Below are positions 1 to 8,268 of a DNA stretch of 64,000 nt, piece by piece. The notes beneath the pieces are model-generated. The model made no database searches. It was not told the DNA's origin and was given only the letters and a program-made list of their open reading frames with translations. Where the stretch lies: the NCBI RefSeq assembly GCF_039535115.1, contig NZ_BAAAWO010000001.1, positions 4,154,001 to 4,218,000 on the forward strand, in the 5' to 3' direction. The DNA comes from Paeniglutamicibacter sulfureus. Its GTDB lineage: Bacteria > Actinomycetota > Actinomycetes > Actinomycetales > Micrococcaceae. The number at the start of each line of letters is the position of its first letter. Within the stretch, counting starts at the first letter, position 1. Both the position numbers and the translations under genes were made by a program.

Positions 1-663
1 CCCGGCGCCTGGCAGCACGCCCCAGCCGCCCTCGGCAAGCGCGATCGAGGTGATGGGCTCGTCGTTGTCGATCCGAGCGGCGATCCGTGCATCCACGGGG
101 CTGACGATCTGCGCGCCCTGGCCCCACCCGCTTTCGGCGCGGCCGCCCAGGTAGACCTTGTAGCCGTTGTCCGCCGGCGGGTTGTGGCTGGCGGTCACCA
201 TGATTCCTGCCTCCGCACCGAGCGCGCGCACGGCGTAGGCCAGCACCGGGGTGGGCAGGGCTGAGGGCAGCAGCTGCACCTCGATGCCCGCGGCGGTGAG
301 CACCGCGGCGGATTCGCGGGCAAAGACATCAGAGTTGTGCCTGGCGTCAAAGCCGATGACCGCCAGCGGCGTGTAGGCTCCGGCGGCGGCATCGAGCAGG
401 AAACGTCCGATGCCGGCGGCGGTGCGGCGCACGACCATCGAGTTCATGCGGTTCGGGCCAGGTCCCAGCTCGGCACGCAGCCCCGCCGTCCCGAAGGCCA
501 GGAAGGCGGCAAACCTGTCGGCCAGGTCGGCTGCTGCGCCCGCATCCCCGGGGGCGGCGGCGCACAGCTCGCGCAGCGCGGCGGCCGTCACGGGATCCGG
601 GTCCTGGGTGGCCCAGGCCGCGGCGCGCTCGAGCAAATCGGCGTCGATCTGGTGGGTGCTCAT
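1..663 (-). CDS. Phosphomannomutase/phosphoglucomutase-type phosphosugar mutase, C-terminus cut by window edge
   Basis: Translating the complement from the ATG at 663 gives 221 uninterrupted codons that run off the left edge. The product starts MSTHQIDADLLERAAAWA and contains FGTAGLR (about residues 57-63) and the phosphoserine loop TASHNPP (about residue 158), the signatures of the alpha-D-phosphohexomutase superfamily that interconverts hexose 1- and 6-phosphates in the cytoplasm. The TASHNP serine is the phosphorylated catalytic residue in the family. Only about the first 40% of a usual 550-residue bacterial protein is present. An AGAAGGA box lies about 12 nt upstream of the ATG. It is transcribed in the same direction as the purine nucleoside phosphorylase that ends 57 nt upstream, so the two probably form a nucleoside/pentose-phosphate salvage unit, in which the mutase could also act on ribose phosphates. 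The exact sugar cannot be decided from this part. Confidence 0.88.
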   Translation of the reverse strand, partial: MSTHQIDADLLERAAAWATQDPDPVTAAALRELCAAAPGDAGAAADLADRFAAFLAFGTAGLRAELGPGPNRMNSMVVRRTAAGIGRFLLDAAAGAYTPLAVIGFDARHNSDVFARESAAVLTAAGIEVQLLPSALPTPVLAYAVRALGAEAGIMVTASHNPPADNGYKVYLGGRAESGWGQGAQIVSPVDARIAARIDNDEPITSIALAEGGWGVLPGAG

Positions 664-720
664 CTGCTGTGGGGATCCTTCTGCTGTGCCGGGGCGGGGG
701 GGAGTGCGTGGGCGGGGGAA

Positions 721-1530
721 CTAGAGCTTGGCGACGATGTCCGCCAGCAGCGCCGAAATCCGCGGGCCGGCGGCCTGGCCGGCCTCGATGACCTCTTCGT
801 GGCTGAGCGCTGTCGCCGAGATGCCGGCGGCCAGGTTGGTGACCAGCGAGATGCCGAAGACCTCCATGCCGGCGTGGCGCGCGGCAATGGCCTCCAGTGC
901 GGTGGACATGCCCACCAGGTCCGCGCCGATCACCTTGGCGTACTGCACCTCGGAGGGGGTCTCGTAGTGCGGGCCGGTGAACTGTGCGTACACGCCCTCG
1001 TCCAGCGACGCGTCCACCTCGCGGGCCAGAGCCCGGATGCGCGATGAGTACAGGTCGGTGAGGTCGACGAACGTCGCCCCCTCCAGCGGGGACGTGGCGG
1101 TGAGGTTGATGTGGTCCTTGATCAGCACCGGGGTGCCCGGCACCCAATCCGGGTTCAGTCCGCCGCAGCCGTTGGTCAGCACCAGCGTCTTGGCGCCGGC
1201 GGCGGCGGCGGTGCGCACCCCGTGGACCACGGCGCGCACGCCCTTGCCTTCGTAGAAGTGGGTGCGGGCGCCGAGCACCAGCACGCGCTTGCCGGTGGCG
1301 GTGAGCACCGAGGAAATGGTGCCGACGTGCCCCGGGACCGCGGCGGCGTGGAAGCCAGGCAGTTCGGTGGCGTCAATGCGGTGGGTGCGCTCGCCGATCA
1401 GGTCCGCAGCCTCGCCCCAGCCGGAGCCAAGCACCAGGGCGATGTCGTGGTTCGGGACGCCGGTCAGTTCGGCGATCTTGGCGGCGGCGGCATTGGCCAG
1501 GTCAAAGGGGGAGGATTCGTTGTCGATCAC
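721..1530 (-). CDS. Purine nucleoside phosphorylase (PNP class I)
   Basis: The protein of about 269 aa has LVLGSGWG near the N-terminus (phosphate-binding serine loop), the GARTHFYEG region, TNGCGGL and the FTGPHYETP...VGMSTALEA block that binds the purine and ribose in trimeric PNPs. The enzyme cleaves inosine, guanosine and their deoxy forms with phosphate to give free base and (deoxy)ribose 1-phosphate. I place the start at the GTG at 1530 (VIDNESSPFDLANAAAA), because similar Micrococcaceae proteins begin close to the SPFDLA segment. An ATG at 1560 would add ten residues (MQGSAGRFNP), and no strong ribosome-binding site decides between them. The open frame continues further upstream only as antisense of the next gene. 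It lies upstream of the phosphosugar mutase, which fits use of ribose 1-phosphate, and is divergent from lpdA across about 170 bp. Confidence 0.9.
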   Translation of the reverse strand: MIDNESSPFDLANAAAAKIAELTGVPNHDIALVLGSGWGEAADLIGERTHRIDATELPGFHAAAVPGHVGTISSVLTATGKRVLVLGARTHFYEGKGVRAVVHGVRTAAAAGAKTLVLTNGCGGLNPDWVPGTPVLIKDHINLTATSPLEGATFVDLTDLYSSRIRALAREVDASLDEGVYAQFTGPHYETPSEVQYAKVIGADLVGMSTALEAIAARHAGMEVFGISLVTNLAAGISATALSHEEVIEAGQAAGPRISALLADIVAKL

Positions 1531-1701
1531 GGGGTTAAACCTACCGGCGGAACCCTGCATTGTCAGGTGGAGCTCGGAATGCAGCAGGCGGCGCCGCCGG
1601 ATGCAGGCAGTTCGGGCTGTCGATGCCGACATCGGACGCTTTTGCCGGGGCCTTCGCCCGCGTGTGCGGTGTGCACTTGTCACCCGGGTAGGGAAGAATG
1701 G

Positions 1702-3114
1702 GTGATCGTGAGTGCACAACGCGATTTCAGTTCCCCCAGGTTGGTAATTCTCGGCGGAGGCCCCGGTGGCTACGAGGCCGCGATGGTCGGCGCCCATCTC
1801 GGCGCGCAGGTGACCATCGTCGAACGCGCGGGCATGGGCGGTTCCGCCGTGCTGACCGACGTGGTCCCCTCCAAAACCCTGGTGGCCACGGCCGATGCGA
1901 TGCGCCGGGTCATCGGCGCGCGCGAATTCGGCGTCGAGGTCGGGGAGGCCGGCACCGAGGCGGTGGCAGATCTCTCCATCATGAATGCGCGCCTGCTGGA
2001 ACTTGCCCGGGAACAGTCTTCCGACATCCATGTGGGCCTCGAGCGCGCCGGCGTGCGCGTGGTCATTGGCGAGGGCCGGCTGCTTGACGCCTCCACCGTG
2101 GAGGTCGTCCGCGCCGACGGCAGCACCGAAAACATCCCCGCCGACGCCCTGCTGATTTCCGTCGGTGCCCACCCGCGCGAACTGCCCACCGCGATTCCCG
2201 ACGGCGAACGCATCTTCAACTGGACCCAGGTCTACAACCTGAAGGAAATCCCCGAACACCTGATCGTCATCGGTTCCGGTGTCACCGGTGCCGAGTTCGC
2301 CTCCGCCTACAACCTGTTGGGCACCAAGGTCACCTTGGTCTCCTCACGCGACCGCGTGCTGCCGGGCGAGGATGCCGACGCAGCAGAGGTCCTCGAGGAG
2401 GCCTTCAAGAAGAACGGCGTCAACGTGGTGGCCAAGTCCCGCGCCGAGGCCGTGGAACGCGTGGGCGACACCGTGAAGGTTACCCTGGGCGATGGCCAGG
2501 TCATCGAGGGCAGCCACTGCCTGGTGGCAGTCGGATCGATCCCCAACACCGCCGGAATCGGCCTGGAGGAAGCGGGCATCAAGCTCACCGAATCCGGCCA
2601 CATCCAGGTTGATGGCGTCTCGCGCACCACCGCCACCAACGTGTACGCCGCAGGCGACTGCACCGGCGTCTTCGCGCTGGCATCGGTCTCGGCCATGCAG
2701 GGACGCATTGCCATGGCGCACCTGTTGGGCGACTCGGTGAAGCCGCTGAAGCTCACCGAGGTTTCCTCGAACATCTTCACCTCGCCGGAGATCGCCACCG
2801 TCGGGGTCACCGAGCGCATGGTCGCCGAGGGCAAGTACCAGGCGGACATCATCAAGCTGGACCTCGCGACCAACGCGCGGGCCAAGATGATGAACGTGAA
2901 CCAGGGCTTTGTGAAGATCATTTCGCGCCGCGGCTCCGGCACGATCATCGGCGGTGTCGTGGTTGCCCCGCGTGCCTCCGAACTGATCTTCCCCATCGCC
3001 CTGGCGGTGCACAACAAGCTGCACGTCGATGACATGGCGGAGACCTTCTCGGTCTACCCCTCGCTTTCGGGCTCGATTTCCGAGGCGGCGCGCCGCCTGC
3101 ACGTCCACCTCTAG
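1702..3114 (+). CDS. lpdA: NAD(P)H-quinone dehydrogenase of the LpdA type (lipoamide-dehydrogenase-like flavoprotein without the redox cysteine pair)
   Basis: A 470-aa two-dinucleotide-binding flavoprotein. GGGPGG at about residues 18-23 binds FAD, IVIGSGVTGAEFA in the middle binds NAD(P)H, and VYAAGDCTG is the second FAD contact. The stretch that in dihydrolipoamide dehydrogenase reads GGTC-four residues-C-IPSK is here GGSAVLTDVVPSK, so both redox cysteines are replaced (A49 and V54). This matches actinobacterial LpdA (Rv3303c type), which reduces quinones rather than lipoamide. The C-terminal dimerisation domain is complete. GGGAAG at 1691-1696 precedes the GTG at 1702; the GTG at 1708 (VSAQRDF) is an equally reasonable start. 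It is divergent from the purine nucleoside phosphorylase and followed by a strong hairpin, so it is probably monocistronic. Confidence 0.88.
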   Translation: MIVSAQRDFSSPRLVILGGGPGGYEAAMVGAHLGAQVTIVERAGMGGSAVLTDVVPSKTLVATADAMRRVIGAREFGVEVGEAGTEAVADLSIMNARLLELAREQSSDIHVGLERAGVRVVIGEGRLLDASTVEVVRADGSTENIPADALLISVGAHPRELPTAIPDGERIFNWTQVYNLKEIPEHLIVIGSGVTGAEFASAYNLLGTKVTLVSSRDRVLPGEDADAAEVLEEAFKKNGVNVVAKSRAEAVERVGDTVKVTLGDGQVIEGSHCLVAVGSIPNTAGIGLEEAGIKLTESGHIQVDGVSRTTATNVYAAGDCTGVFALASVSAMQGRIAMAHLLGDSVKPLKLTEVSSNIFTSPEIATVGVTERMVAEGKYQADIIKLDLATNARAKMMNVNQGFVKIISRRGSGTIIGGVVVAPRASELIFPIALAVHNKLHVDDMAETFSVYPSLSGSISEAARRLHVHL

Positions 3115-3154
3115 GTCAAAGGCGCACGAACGCGGCGCCCAACAAGGTGCCCTT

Positions 3155-3191
3155 CGAACGGCCGCCGCCCCCCGGGGGTGGCGGCCGTTCG
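3155..3191 (+). terminator. Hairpin terminator downstream of lpdA
   Basis: Perfect 12-bp arms CGAACGGCCGCC (3155-3166) and GGCGGCCGTTCG (3180-3191) separated by a C/G-rich loop, 40 nt after the lpdA stop. There is no U-tract, as is common in high-GC actinobacteria. Confidence 0.7.
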
Positions 3192-3320
3192 CCGTGGTGA
3201 GGCCCGGGCGCCGTGCGATCCGCGAGAAGGGCCGGCTACCGGACCCTGGCGCAAATTCGAGGGAATTGAACGCTTCGAAAGCGGGGATCACCTGGGATTG
3301 CTGTGGCGTGTATTACAGTT

Positions 3321-3388
3321 GTCCAAATAGTGGAAGGACTGTCCAAAAGGTGGACGTCCCTCATAAGCTTGTCACTTAGTAACTTATG
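3321..3388 (+). promoter_or_regulatory. Probable control region of the MHS transporter: 14-bp direct repeat plus inverted repeat
   Basis: GTCCAAATAGTGGA (3321-3334) is repeated as GTCCAAAAGGTGGA (3341-3354) at a 20-bp step, about two helical turns. It is followed by the inverted repeat CATAAG (3362-3367) / CTTATG (3383-3388). The block lies 26-94 nt before the transporter ATG. No regulator gene lies next to it, so the factor is unknown. Confidence 0.45.
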
Positions 3389-3414
3389 GCACCCCACCAA
3401 GAGAATAACGAGTC

Positions 3415-4812
3415 ATGTCCAACAAGACCACGGTCGTTGCACCGAAAGAAAACACACGCGGACGCGTGCTGTTTGCCAGCCTCATCGGCACCACCATCGA
3501 ATTCTTTGATTTCTACGCCTATGCCACGGCATCGGTGTTGGTTTTCCCGGCGCTTTTCTTCCCGAACGCGTCGAACGTCAACGCGATCCTGTCTTCGTTC
3601 GCGATCTTCGGCGTGGCCTTCGTGGCCCGCCCGGTGGGCTCGGTGCTCTTCGGGCACTTCGGCGACAAGATCGGTCGCAAGGGCACCCTGGTGGCCTCGC
3701 TGCTCCTGATGGGCATTGCCACCTTCCTGATCGGTTTCCTGCCGCCGGCCCAGGGCAACTTCGTGGTGCTGGCACCGCTGATGCTGGTGCTGCTGCGCTT
3801 CGCCCAGGGTCTGGCCCTGGGCGGCGAGTGGTCGGGTGCCGCGCTGCTGGCCACCGAAAACGCGCCGGCGAACAAGCGCGCCATCTACGGAACGTTCCCG
3901 CAGCTCGGCGCCCCCATCGGATTCATCATCGCCAACCTGATGTTCGTGGGCCTGCAACTGGGCCTGTCCACCGAACAGTTCATGTCCTGGGGCTGGCGCG
4001 TGCCGTTCATCCTCTCGGCCGTCATGGTGGCCGTGGGACTCTGGGTCCGCCTGAAGCTGGTCGAGTCCGTGGCCTTCACCAAGGTCGTGGACCAGAAGAA
4101 GGTCGCGAAGTCCCCGTTCAAGACCACCATGAAGTACCACTGGCGTCCGGTGCTCGCCGGCACGTTCATCATGCTGGCCACCTACGTGCTCTTCTACCTG
4201 ATGACCGCCTTCACGCTGACCTACGGCACCGCCCCGGCCACCGTTGAGGCGGCCCGCGCCGCGGCCGAGGCCAAGGGCAAGGTCTTTGACGCCGCCGCCG
4301 AGGCAGCATTTGTCCCGGGCCTGGGCATTGCCCGTCCGGAATTCCTCACGATGCTCATCATCGGCGTGGTCTTCTTCGGCATCTTCACGCTGGTCTCCGG
4401 CCCGCTGGCCGAAAAGCTGGGCCGCCGCAAGTTCCTGATCTACGTCACCAGCGGCATCTTCATCTTCGGTCTGGCCTGGACCCTGATGTTTGGCCCCGGC
4501 AAGGCGGCAGCCATGGTCGGCCTGGTCCTCGGCTTCACGTTGATGGGTGCGACCTTCGGCCCGATGGCCGCCTACCTGCCGGAGCTCTTCCCCTCCAACG
4601 TGCGGTACACCGGTTCGGCAGTCGCCTACAACATGTCCTCGGTGATCGGCGCGGCCCCGGCCTCGTTCGTCGCCATCGCCCTGTGGCAGTTCGGCGGAGG
4701 CAACACCGTCTGGGTTGGCGTCTACCTGGCCCTCGGCGCGGTGCTGACGCTGATCGCCCTGTTCCTGACCAAGGACACCAAGGACGTCGATTTCGAGAAC
4801 AACGTCTCCTAG
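3415..4812 (+). CDS. MHS-family MFS transporter (metabolite:H+ symporter)
   Basis: A 465-aa inner-membrane protein with about twelve hydrophobic segments. It shows the metabolite:H+ symporter signatures: TTIEFFDFYAYATA in TM1, GHFGDKIGRKGTL in the TM2-3 loop, RFAQGLALGGEWSGAALLATENAP around TM4-5, and AEKLGRRKF in the second half. MHS members carry organic acids, betaines or aromatic acids together with protons; the substrate cannot be read from sequence. The long loop after TM7 (about residues 275-300) is alanine-rich. The ATG at 3415 has AAGAG about ten bases upstream. It stands alone between two hairpins and is preceded by a repeat-rich control region, which suggests its own inducible promoter. 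Confidence 0.85.
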   Translation: MSNKTTVVAPKENTRGRVLFASLIGTTIEFFDFYAYATASVLVFPALFFPNASNVNAILSSFAIFGVAFVARPVGSVLFGHFGDKIGRKGTLVASLLLMGIATFLIGFLPPAQGNFVVLAPLMLVLLRFAQGLALGGEWSGAALLATENAPANKRAIYGTFPQLGAPIGFIIANLMFVGLQLGLSTEQFMSWGWRVPFILSAVMVAVGLWVRLKLVESVAFTKVVDQKKVAKSPFKTTMKYHWRPVLAGTFIMLATYVLFYLMTAFTLTYGTAPATVEAARAAAEAKGKVFDAAAEAAFVPGLGIARPEFLTMLIIGVVFFGIFTLVSGPLAEKLGRRKFLIYVTSGIFIFGLAWTLMFGPGKAAAMVGLVLGFTLMGATFGPMAAYLPELFPSNVRYTGSAVAYNMSSVIGAAPASFVAIALWQFGGGNTVWVGVYLALGAVLTLIALFLTKDTKDVDFENNVS

Positions 4813-4828
4813 TTTCCACCCTGTCACA

Positions 4829-4858
4829 CTGCCCGCCTTCCCCACGGACGGCGGGCAG
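4829..4858. terminator. Hairpin between convergent MHS transporter and DinB-like gene
   Basis: Arms CTGCCCGCC (4829-4837) and GGCGGGCAG (4850-4858) with a 12-nt loop, 17 nt after the transporter stop and 19 nt from the stop of the opposing gene. The position suits a bidirectional terminator. Confidence 0.65.
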
Positions 4859-4876
4859 CGTGCGTTAACGCCGGGG

Positions 4877-5413
4877 TTACTCGCCCACGGTCCCGTCGAG
4901 GCATTCGCGCAGCAGGTCCGCGTGTCCGTTGTGCCGGGAGTACTCCTCGATGAGGTGCACCAGGATCCAGCGCACAGACACCATCCCGTGGTGCCCGGCC
5001 CCCACCGCACGCTCCAGCGGCTCCGAACCCAGTGCGGCATCGGCGAAGGCCGCCTCGGCCTTCCATGCGGCGAAGGACAGCTCCACCATCCGGTCATCGG
5101 GATGCGGGAAGTCGAAGTCGGTGTCGTTTCCGTCCGGGCGCCAGTACAGCGGCGGCGCCGGGTCGCCGGCCAGACACGTGCGGACCCAGAATCGTTCCAC
5201 GTCGCCCAGGTGCCGCACCAGGCCCAGCAGGGACAGCCCGGAGGGCGGCACCGCGCGGGTTCCCAGCGCCGCCGCGGTGAGCCCCGCGCACTTGAGCTCC
5301 AGGGTGCGGCGCTGGTAGTCCAGGAACGCCAGCAGCGTCTCGCGCTCGCTGGCGCACGGTGGCGGGTCGGCGCGCGGGTCCGGTGCGGGCGCCGTCTTAA
5401 TTTCTGCCGTCAT
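4877..5413 (-). CDS. DinB-fold (DUF664-type) protein
   Basis: A 178-aa protein of the DinB/YfiT metal-dependent four-helix family. It contains RETLLAFLDYQRRTLELKCAGL, then GLVRHLGDVERFWVRTCLAG and, near the C-terminus, VRWILVHLIEEYSRHNGHADLLRE. The histidines in these three helices (RHLGDVE, VHLIEEYSRHNGH) are the usual metal ligands. The family includes mycothiol- or bacillithiol-dependent transferases and many proteins of unknown activity, so the reaction stays open. I start at the ATG at 5413, preceded by GGTGG, rather than the ATG eight codons upstream. The gene stands alone, convergent with the transporter. Confidence 0.75.
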   Translation of the reverse strand: MTAEIKTAPAPDPRADPPPCASERETLLAFLDYQRRTLELKCAGLTAAALGTRAVPPSGLSLLGLVRHLGDVERFWVRTCLAGDPAPPLYWRPDGNDTDFDFPHPDDRMVELSFAAWKAEAAFADAALGSEPLERAVGAGHHGMVSVRWILVHLIEEYSRHNGHADLLRECLDGTVGE

Positions 5414-5462
5414 GGCCACCAGCCTACGACCCGTCACCCGTTCCTAGGCGAAGGACAGCTCG

Positions 5463-5522
5463 GATGCCCGCCCGGATGACCGCCCGGATGCCCGTTCGGA
5501 TGCCCGCCCGGATGACCGGCGG
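5463..5522. repeat. Tandem repeat, 12-bp unit, five copies
   Basis: Five consecutive 12-mers: GATGCCCGCCCG, GATGACCGCCCG, GATGCCCGTTCG, GATGCCCGCCCG, GATGACCGGCGG. They lie in the gap between the DinB-like gene start and the carboxylase alpha-chain terminator. There is no coding sense on either strand; the copies differ by one to three bases. Confidence 0.8.
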
Positions 5523-5570
5523 GAACCCGGAGCCACCGCGTCGGCCCAAGAAAGGGTGGCCCGGCAACGC

Positions 5571-5615
5571 AACGGGGCGGCCCGGTCTTCGCATGGAAGA
5601 CCAGGCCGCCCCGTT
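5571..5615 (-). terminator. Strong hairpin terminator of the carboxylase alpha chain
   Basis: Twelve-base arms AACGGGGCGGCC / GGCCGCCCCGTT, continued by GGTCTTC / GAAGACC after a single C-A mismatch, with a 5-nt loop (5591-5595). It begins 21 nt beyond the stop codon of the minus-strand gene. Confidence 0.8.
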
Positions 5616-5636
5616 CGGTGCGGTGGTGGTGCGGTG

Positions 5637-7406
5637 CTACTCGCCGATCGAGGCCAGCACGGCTCCGGCCGAGACGGTGTCGCCCGGCACTGCGGTGAGC
5701 CCGGAAACCACGCCGTCGCAGTGCGCGGTCAGCGGCTGTTCCATCTTCATGGCCTCCAGGACCAGGATCAGGTCGCCCTCGGCCACGGTGTCGCCCTCGG
5801 CAACGGCAACCTTGACGATGGTTCCCTGCATGGGGGAGACCAGGTCGGCGCCCGAGTTGCCGGCGCTCGCGGCTCCGCGGGATCCCGCGGCCCGCTTCTT
5901 CTTCCGCGTCTTGCCGTTGGATGGGGACATGGCGCCCAAGGACGCGGGCAGCACGACCTCCAGGCGCTTGCCGCCGACCTCGACGGTGATGGCATTGCGG
6001 CCCTCGTCCTCGCCCGGGGTGCCGGCGGTGGCCGGGTCCCAGGCGGGGATCTCGTTGGCGAATTCGGTCTCGATCCAGCGCGTGTGGACGGAGAACGGAC
6101 CGGATTCCGGGATGAACGCTGCATCGGCCATGACGGCGCGGTGGAAGGGAAGCACCGTGGGCATGCCCTCGATGTGGAATTCCGCCAGCGCGCGGCGGGA
6201 GCGGGCAGCTGCCTGCGCGCGGGTGGAACCGGTGACGATGAGCTTGGCGATCATCGAGTCGAAGTTCCCCGAGACGGTTTCCCCTGCCTCCACGCCCGAA
6301 TCGATGCGCACGCCCGGACCGGTGGGCAGGTTCATGGTGGTGATGGTGCCGGGCGCCGGCATGAAGCCGCGTCCTGCGTCCTCGCCGTTGATGCGGAACT
6401 CGAAGGAGTGGCCGCGGACCTCGGGGTCGGTGTAGCCCAGCTCCTCGCCGCGGGCCAGCCGGAACTGCTCGGCCACCAGGTCGATGCCGGTGACCTCCTC
6501 GGAGACCGTGTGCTCGACCTGCAGGCGGGTGTTGACCTCCAGGAAGGAGATGACCCCGTCCTGGCCCACGAGGAACTCGCAGGTGCCGGCACCCACGTAG
6601 CCGGCCTCGCGCAGGATGGCCTTGGAGGCGGCGTAGAGGCGCTGGTTCTGCTCATCGCTCAGGAACGGCGCCGGGGCCTCCTCGACGAGCTTCTGGTTGC
6701 GGCGCTGCAGCGAGCAGTCGCGGGTGGAAATGACCACGACGTTGCCGTGCGCATCGGCCAGGCACTGGGTCTCGACGTGGCGCGGGGCATCGAGGAAGCG
6801 TTCGACGAAGCACTCGCCGCGGCCGAAGGCGGCGACCGCCTCGCGGACGGCGGATTCATAGAGCTCCGGAATTTCCTCGCGGTTGCGCACCACCTTGATG
6901 CCGCGTCCGCCGCCGCCATAGGCGGCCTTGATGGCCAGCGGCAGTCCGTGCGCATCGGCAAAGGCCAGCACCTCGTCGGTTGATTCGACCGGGTTCTTGG
7001 TGCCGGGCACCAGCGGGGCACCGACCTTTTCGGCCAGGTGGCGGGCCTGGACCTTGTCGCCCAGCTGCTCGATGGCGGACGGCGGGGGACCGATCCAGGT
7101 CAGCCCGGCATCGATCACTGCCTGGGCGAACCCGGCGTTCTCGGCCAGGAAGCCGTAGCCGGGGTGCACCGCGTCGGCGCCGGAGCGCTTGGCGACCTCA
7201 ATGATCTTGGCGATGTCCAGGTAGGACTCCGCGGCCGTGGAACCACCCAGCGAGTAGGCCTCGTCGGCCAGCCTCGAATGCAGTGCATCGCGGTCGGGCT
7301 CGGCGTAGACGGCAACCGATCCAATGCCCTCATCACGGGCGGCGCGGATGATGCGTACGGCGATTTCTCCGCGATTGGCGATGAGAACCTTCGTCAACTG
7401 ACTCAT
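5637..7406 (-). CDS. accA3: Acyl-CoA carboxylase alpha chain: biotin carboxylase plus biotin carboxyl carrier protein
   Basis: A 589-aa fusion typical of actinobacterial acetyl-/propionyl-CoA carboxylase. The N-terminal biotin carboxylase starts [22 protein letters not shown], followed by the ATP-grasp region with the glycine loop [12 protein letters not shown] and [22 protein letters not shown]. After the carboxylase C-domain and a basic linker comes the carrier domain ending in [11 protein letters not shown], where the lysine at about residue 554 is biotinylated. It carboxylates biotin with ATP and bicarbonate; the carboxyl group passes to an acyl-CoA on a separate beta subunit. The ATG at 7406 has AAAGGAGAT upstream. 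Beta and epsilon subunits lie about 12 kb away on the same strand, with the biotin ligase near them. Upstream it carries a motif also found before the beta gene. Confidence 0.92.
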   Translation of the reverse strand: MSQLTKVLIANRGEIAVRIIRAARDEGIGSVAVYAEPDRDALHSRLADEAYSLGGSTAAESYLDIAKIIEVAKRSGADAVHPGYGFLAENAGFAQAVIDAGLTWIGPPPSAIEQLGDKVQARHLAEKVGAPLVPGTKNPVESTDEVLAFADAHGLPLAIKAAYGGGGRGIKVVRNREEIPELYESAVREAVAAFGRGECFVERFLDAPRHVETQCLADAHGNVVVISTRDCSLQRRNQKLVEEAPAPFLSDEQNQRLYAASKAILREAGYVGAGTCEFLVGQDGVISFLEVNTRLQVEHTVSEEVTGIDLVAEQFRLARGEELGYTDPEVRGHSFEFRINGEDAGRGFMPAPGTITTMNLPTGPGVRIDSGVEAGETVSGNFDSMIAKLIVTGSTRAQAAARSRRALAEFHIEGMPTVLPFHRAVMADAAFIPESGPFSVHTRWIETEFANEIPAWDPATAGTPGEDEGRNAITVEVGGKRLEVVLPASLGAMSPSNGKTRKKKRAAGSRGAASAGNSGADLVSPMQGTIVKVAVAEGDTVAEGDLILVLEAMKMEQPLTAHCDGVVSGLTAVPGDTVSAGAVLASIGE

Positions 7407-7496
7407 GGCAGGGGCTATCTCCTTTAAATATGCTCTTGTGGAGCCTACCCGCGTTTGTGGGATATGCACCCCCAAAACCCCCGGTGTCGGGAGTAA

Positions 7497-7524
7497 GTCG
7501 CGATTTCTTTGTGGGGTTCCTACA
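7497..7524 (-). promoter_or_regulatory. Candidate operator shared with the carboxylase beta gene
   Basis: On the minus strand this reads TGTAGGAACCCCACA (7524-7510), then AAGAA, then ATCGCGAC (7504-7497). It lies about 90-120 nt upstream of the alpha-chain start and also just behind the end of maf. A nearly identical arrangement lies before the beta gene at 21021-21045. The shared sequence is seen directly; its being a regulator site is inference. Confidence 0.5.
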
Positions 7525-7536
7525 ATCCGGGACCGG

Positions 7537-8268
7537 CTAGACCCACAGGTCGGAAATCGACAGTCCGGTCCCCGCCAGCAGCTCGCGCAGCGTGGAGACA
7601 TTCAGCCCGATGACGGTGTGCGGGTTGCCCTCGATGCCGCGGATGAAGGCGGCCCCGCGGCCGTCGATGGTGAACGCCCCGGCGCACGGCAGTGGTTCCC
7701 CGGTGGCGACGTAGGCGGCGATCTCCTCGGCGTTGACCTTCTCGAAGTTCACGGTGGTGGAGGAGACGGCGCCGATGGTCGCGCCGGTGCCGCCGTCCCC
7801 GTCCTCCTCGGAGCGGTTGTCGATGAGCCAGTGCCCGGTGTGCAGGATCCCCGACTTTCCGCTCATCGCCTCCCAGCGCTCCGTGGCGACCTCCGCGGTG
7901 TACGGCTTGCCGTAGGCGACGCCCTCGAACTCGAAGACCGAGTCGCAGCCCAGCACCACCGCCCCGTCGGCCTCCTCCATGCCCGCCACGTCCTCGGCCT
8001 TGGACTTGGCCAGCAGCAAGGCGGTGTCGGCGGCGCCCAGCTCGCCGAAGCGCTCCACGGCCCGGGCCAGGACCGCGTCCTCATCCACCGTGGAGACCTG
8101 CACGGCGAAGTCGATGCCGGCGTCGGTGAGCACCTTGGCCCGTCCCGGCGAGGCCGAGGCCAGCACCAGCAACGGCAGCTCATCGGGGCCCTGGACCTCC
8201 TCGCGCGGGTCGGTGGCCGTCGCGCCGGTGGTGGTGGAACTGTCGTTGGCATTCACATTCTGGCTCAT
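7537..8268 (-). CDS. maf: Maf-family nucleotide pyrophosphatase
   Basis: A 243-aa Maf/Ham1-superfamily enzyme. [17 protein letters not shown] is the N-terminal SxxR motif, followed by [27 protein letters not shown] with the catalytic aspartate, and the C-terminal [16 protein letters not shown]. Family members hydrolyse non-canonical or modified NTPs (dTTP, UTP, m5UTP, CTP) to monophosphates and have been linked to septum arrest. The first 30 residues are a hydrophilic extension. The ATG at 8268 overlaps the last codon of the upstream MMPL gene as ATGA, so the two are translationally coupled. The SPGR in place of the usual SPRR is a mild deviation. Confidence 0.88.
   Translation of the reverse strand: MSQNVNANDSSTTTGATATDPREEVQGPDELPLLVLASASPGRAKVLTDAGIDFAVQVSTVDEDAVLARAVERFGELGAADTALLLAKSKAEDVAGMEEADGAVVLGCDSVFEFEGVAYGKPYTAEVATERWEAMSGKSGILHTGHWLIDNRSEEDGDGGTGATIGAVSSTTVNFEKVNAEEIAAYVATGEPLPCAGAFTIDGRGAAFIRGIEGNPHTVIGLNVSTLRELLAGTGLSISDLWV

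Noticed and set aside
1531..2259. Upstream extension of the purine nucleoside phosphorylase frame on the minus strand (would give 512 aa)
   Set aside because: It is antisense to lpdA, whose product is clearly real; the PNP family is about 270 residues and its fold starts near the GTG at 1530.
1702..3114. Dihydrolipoamide dehydrogenase of the pyruvate dehydrogenase complex
   Set aside because: Both redox-active cysteines are absent and no E1/E2 genes are nearby.
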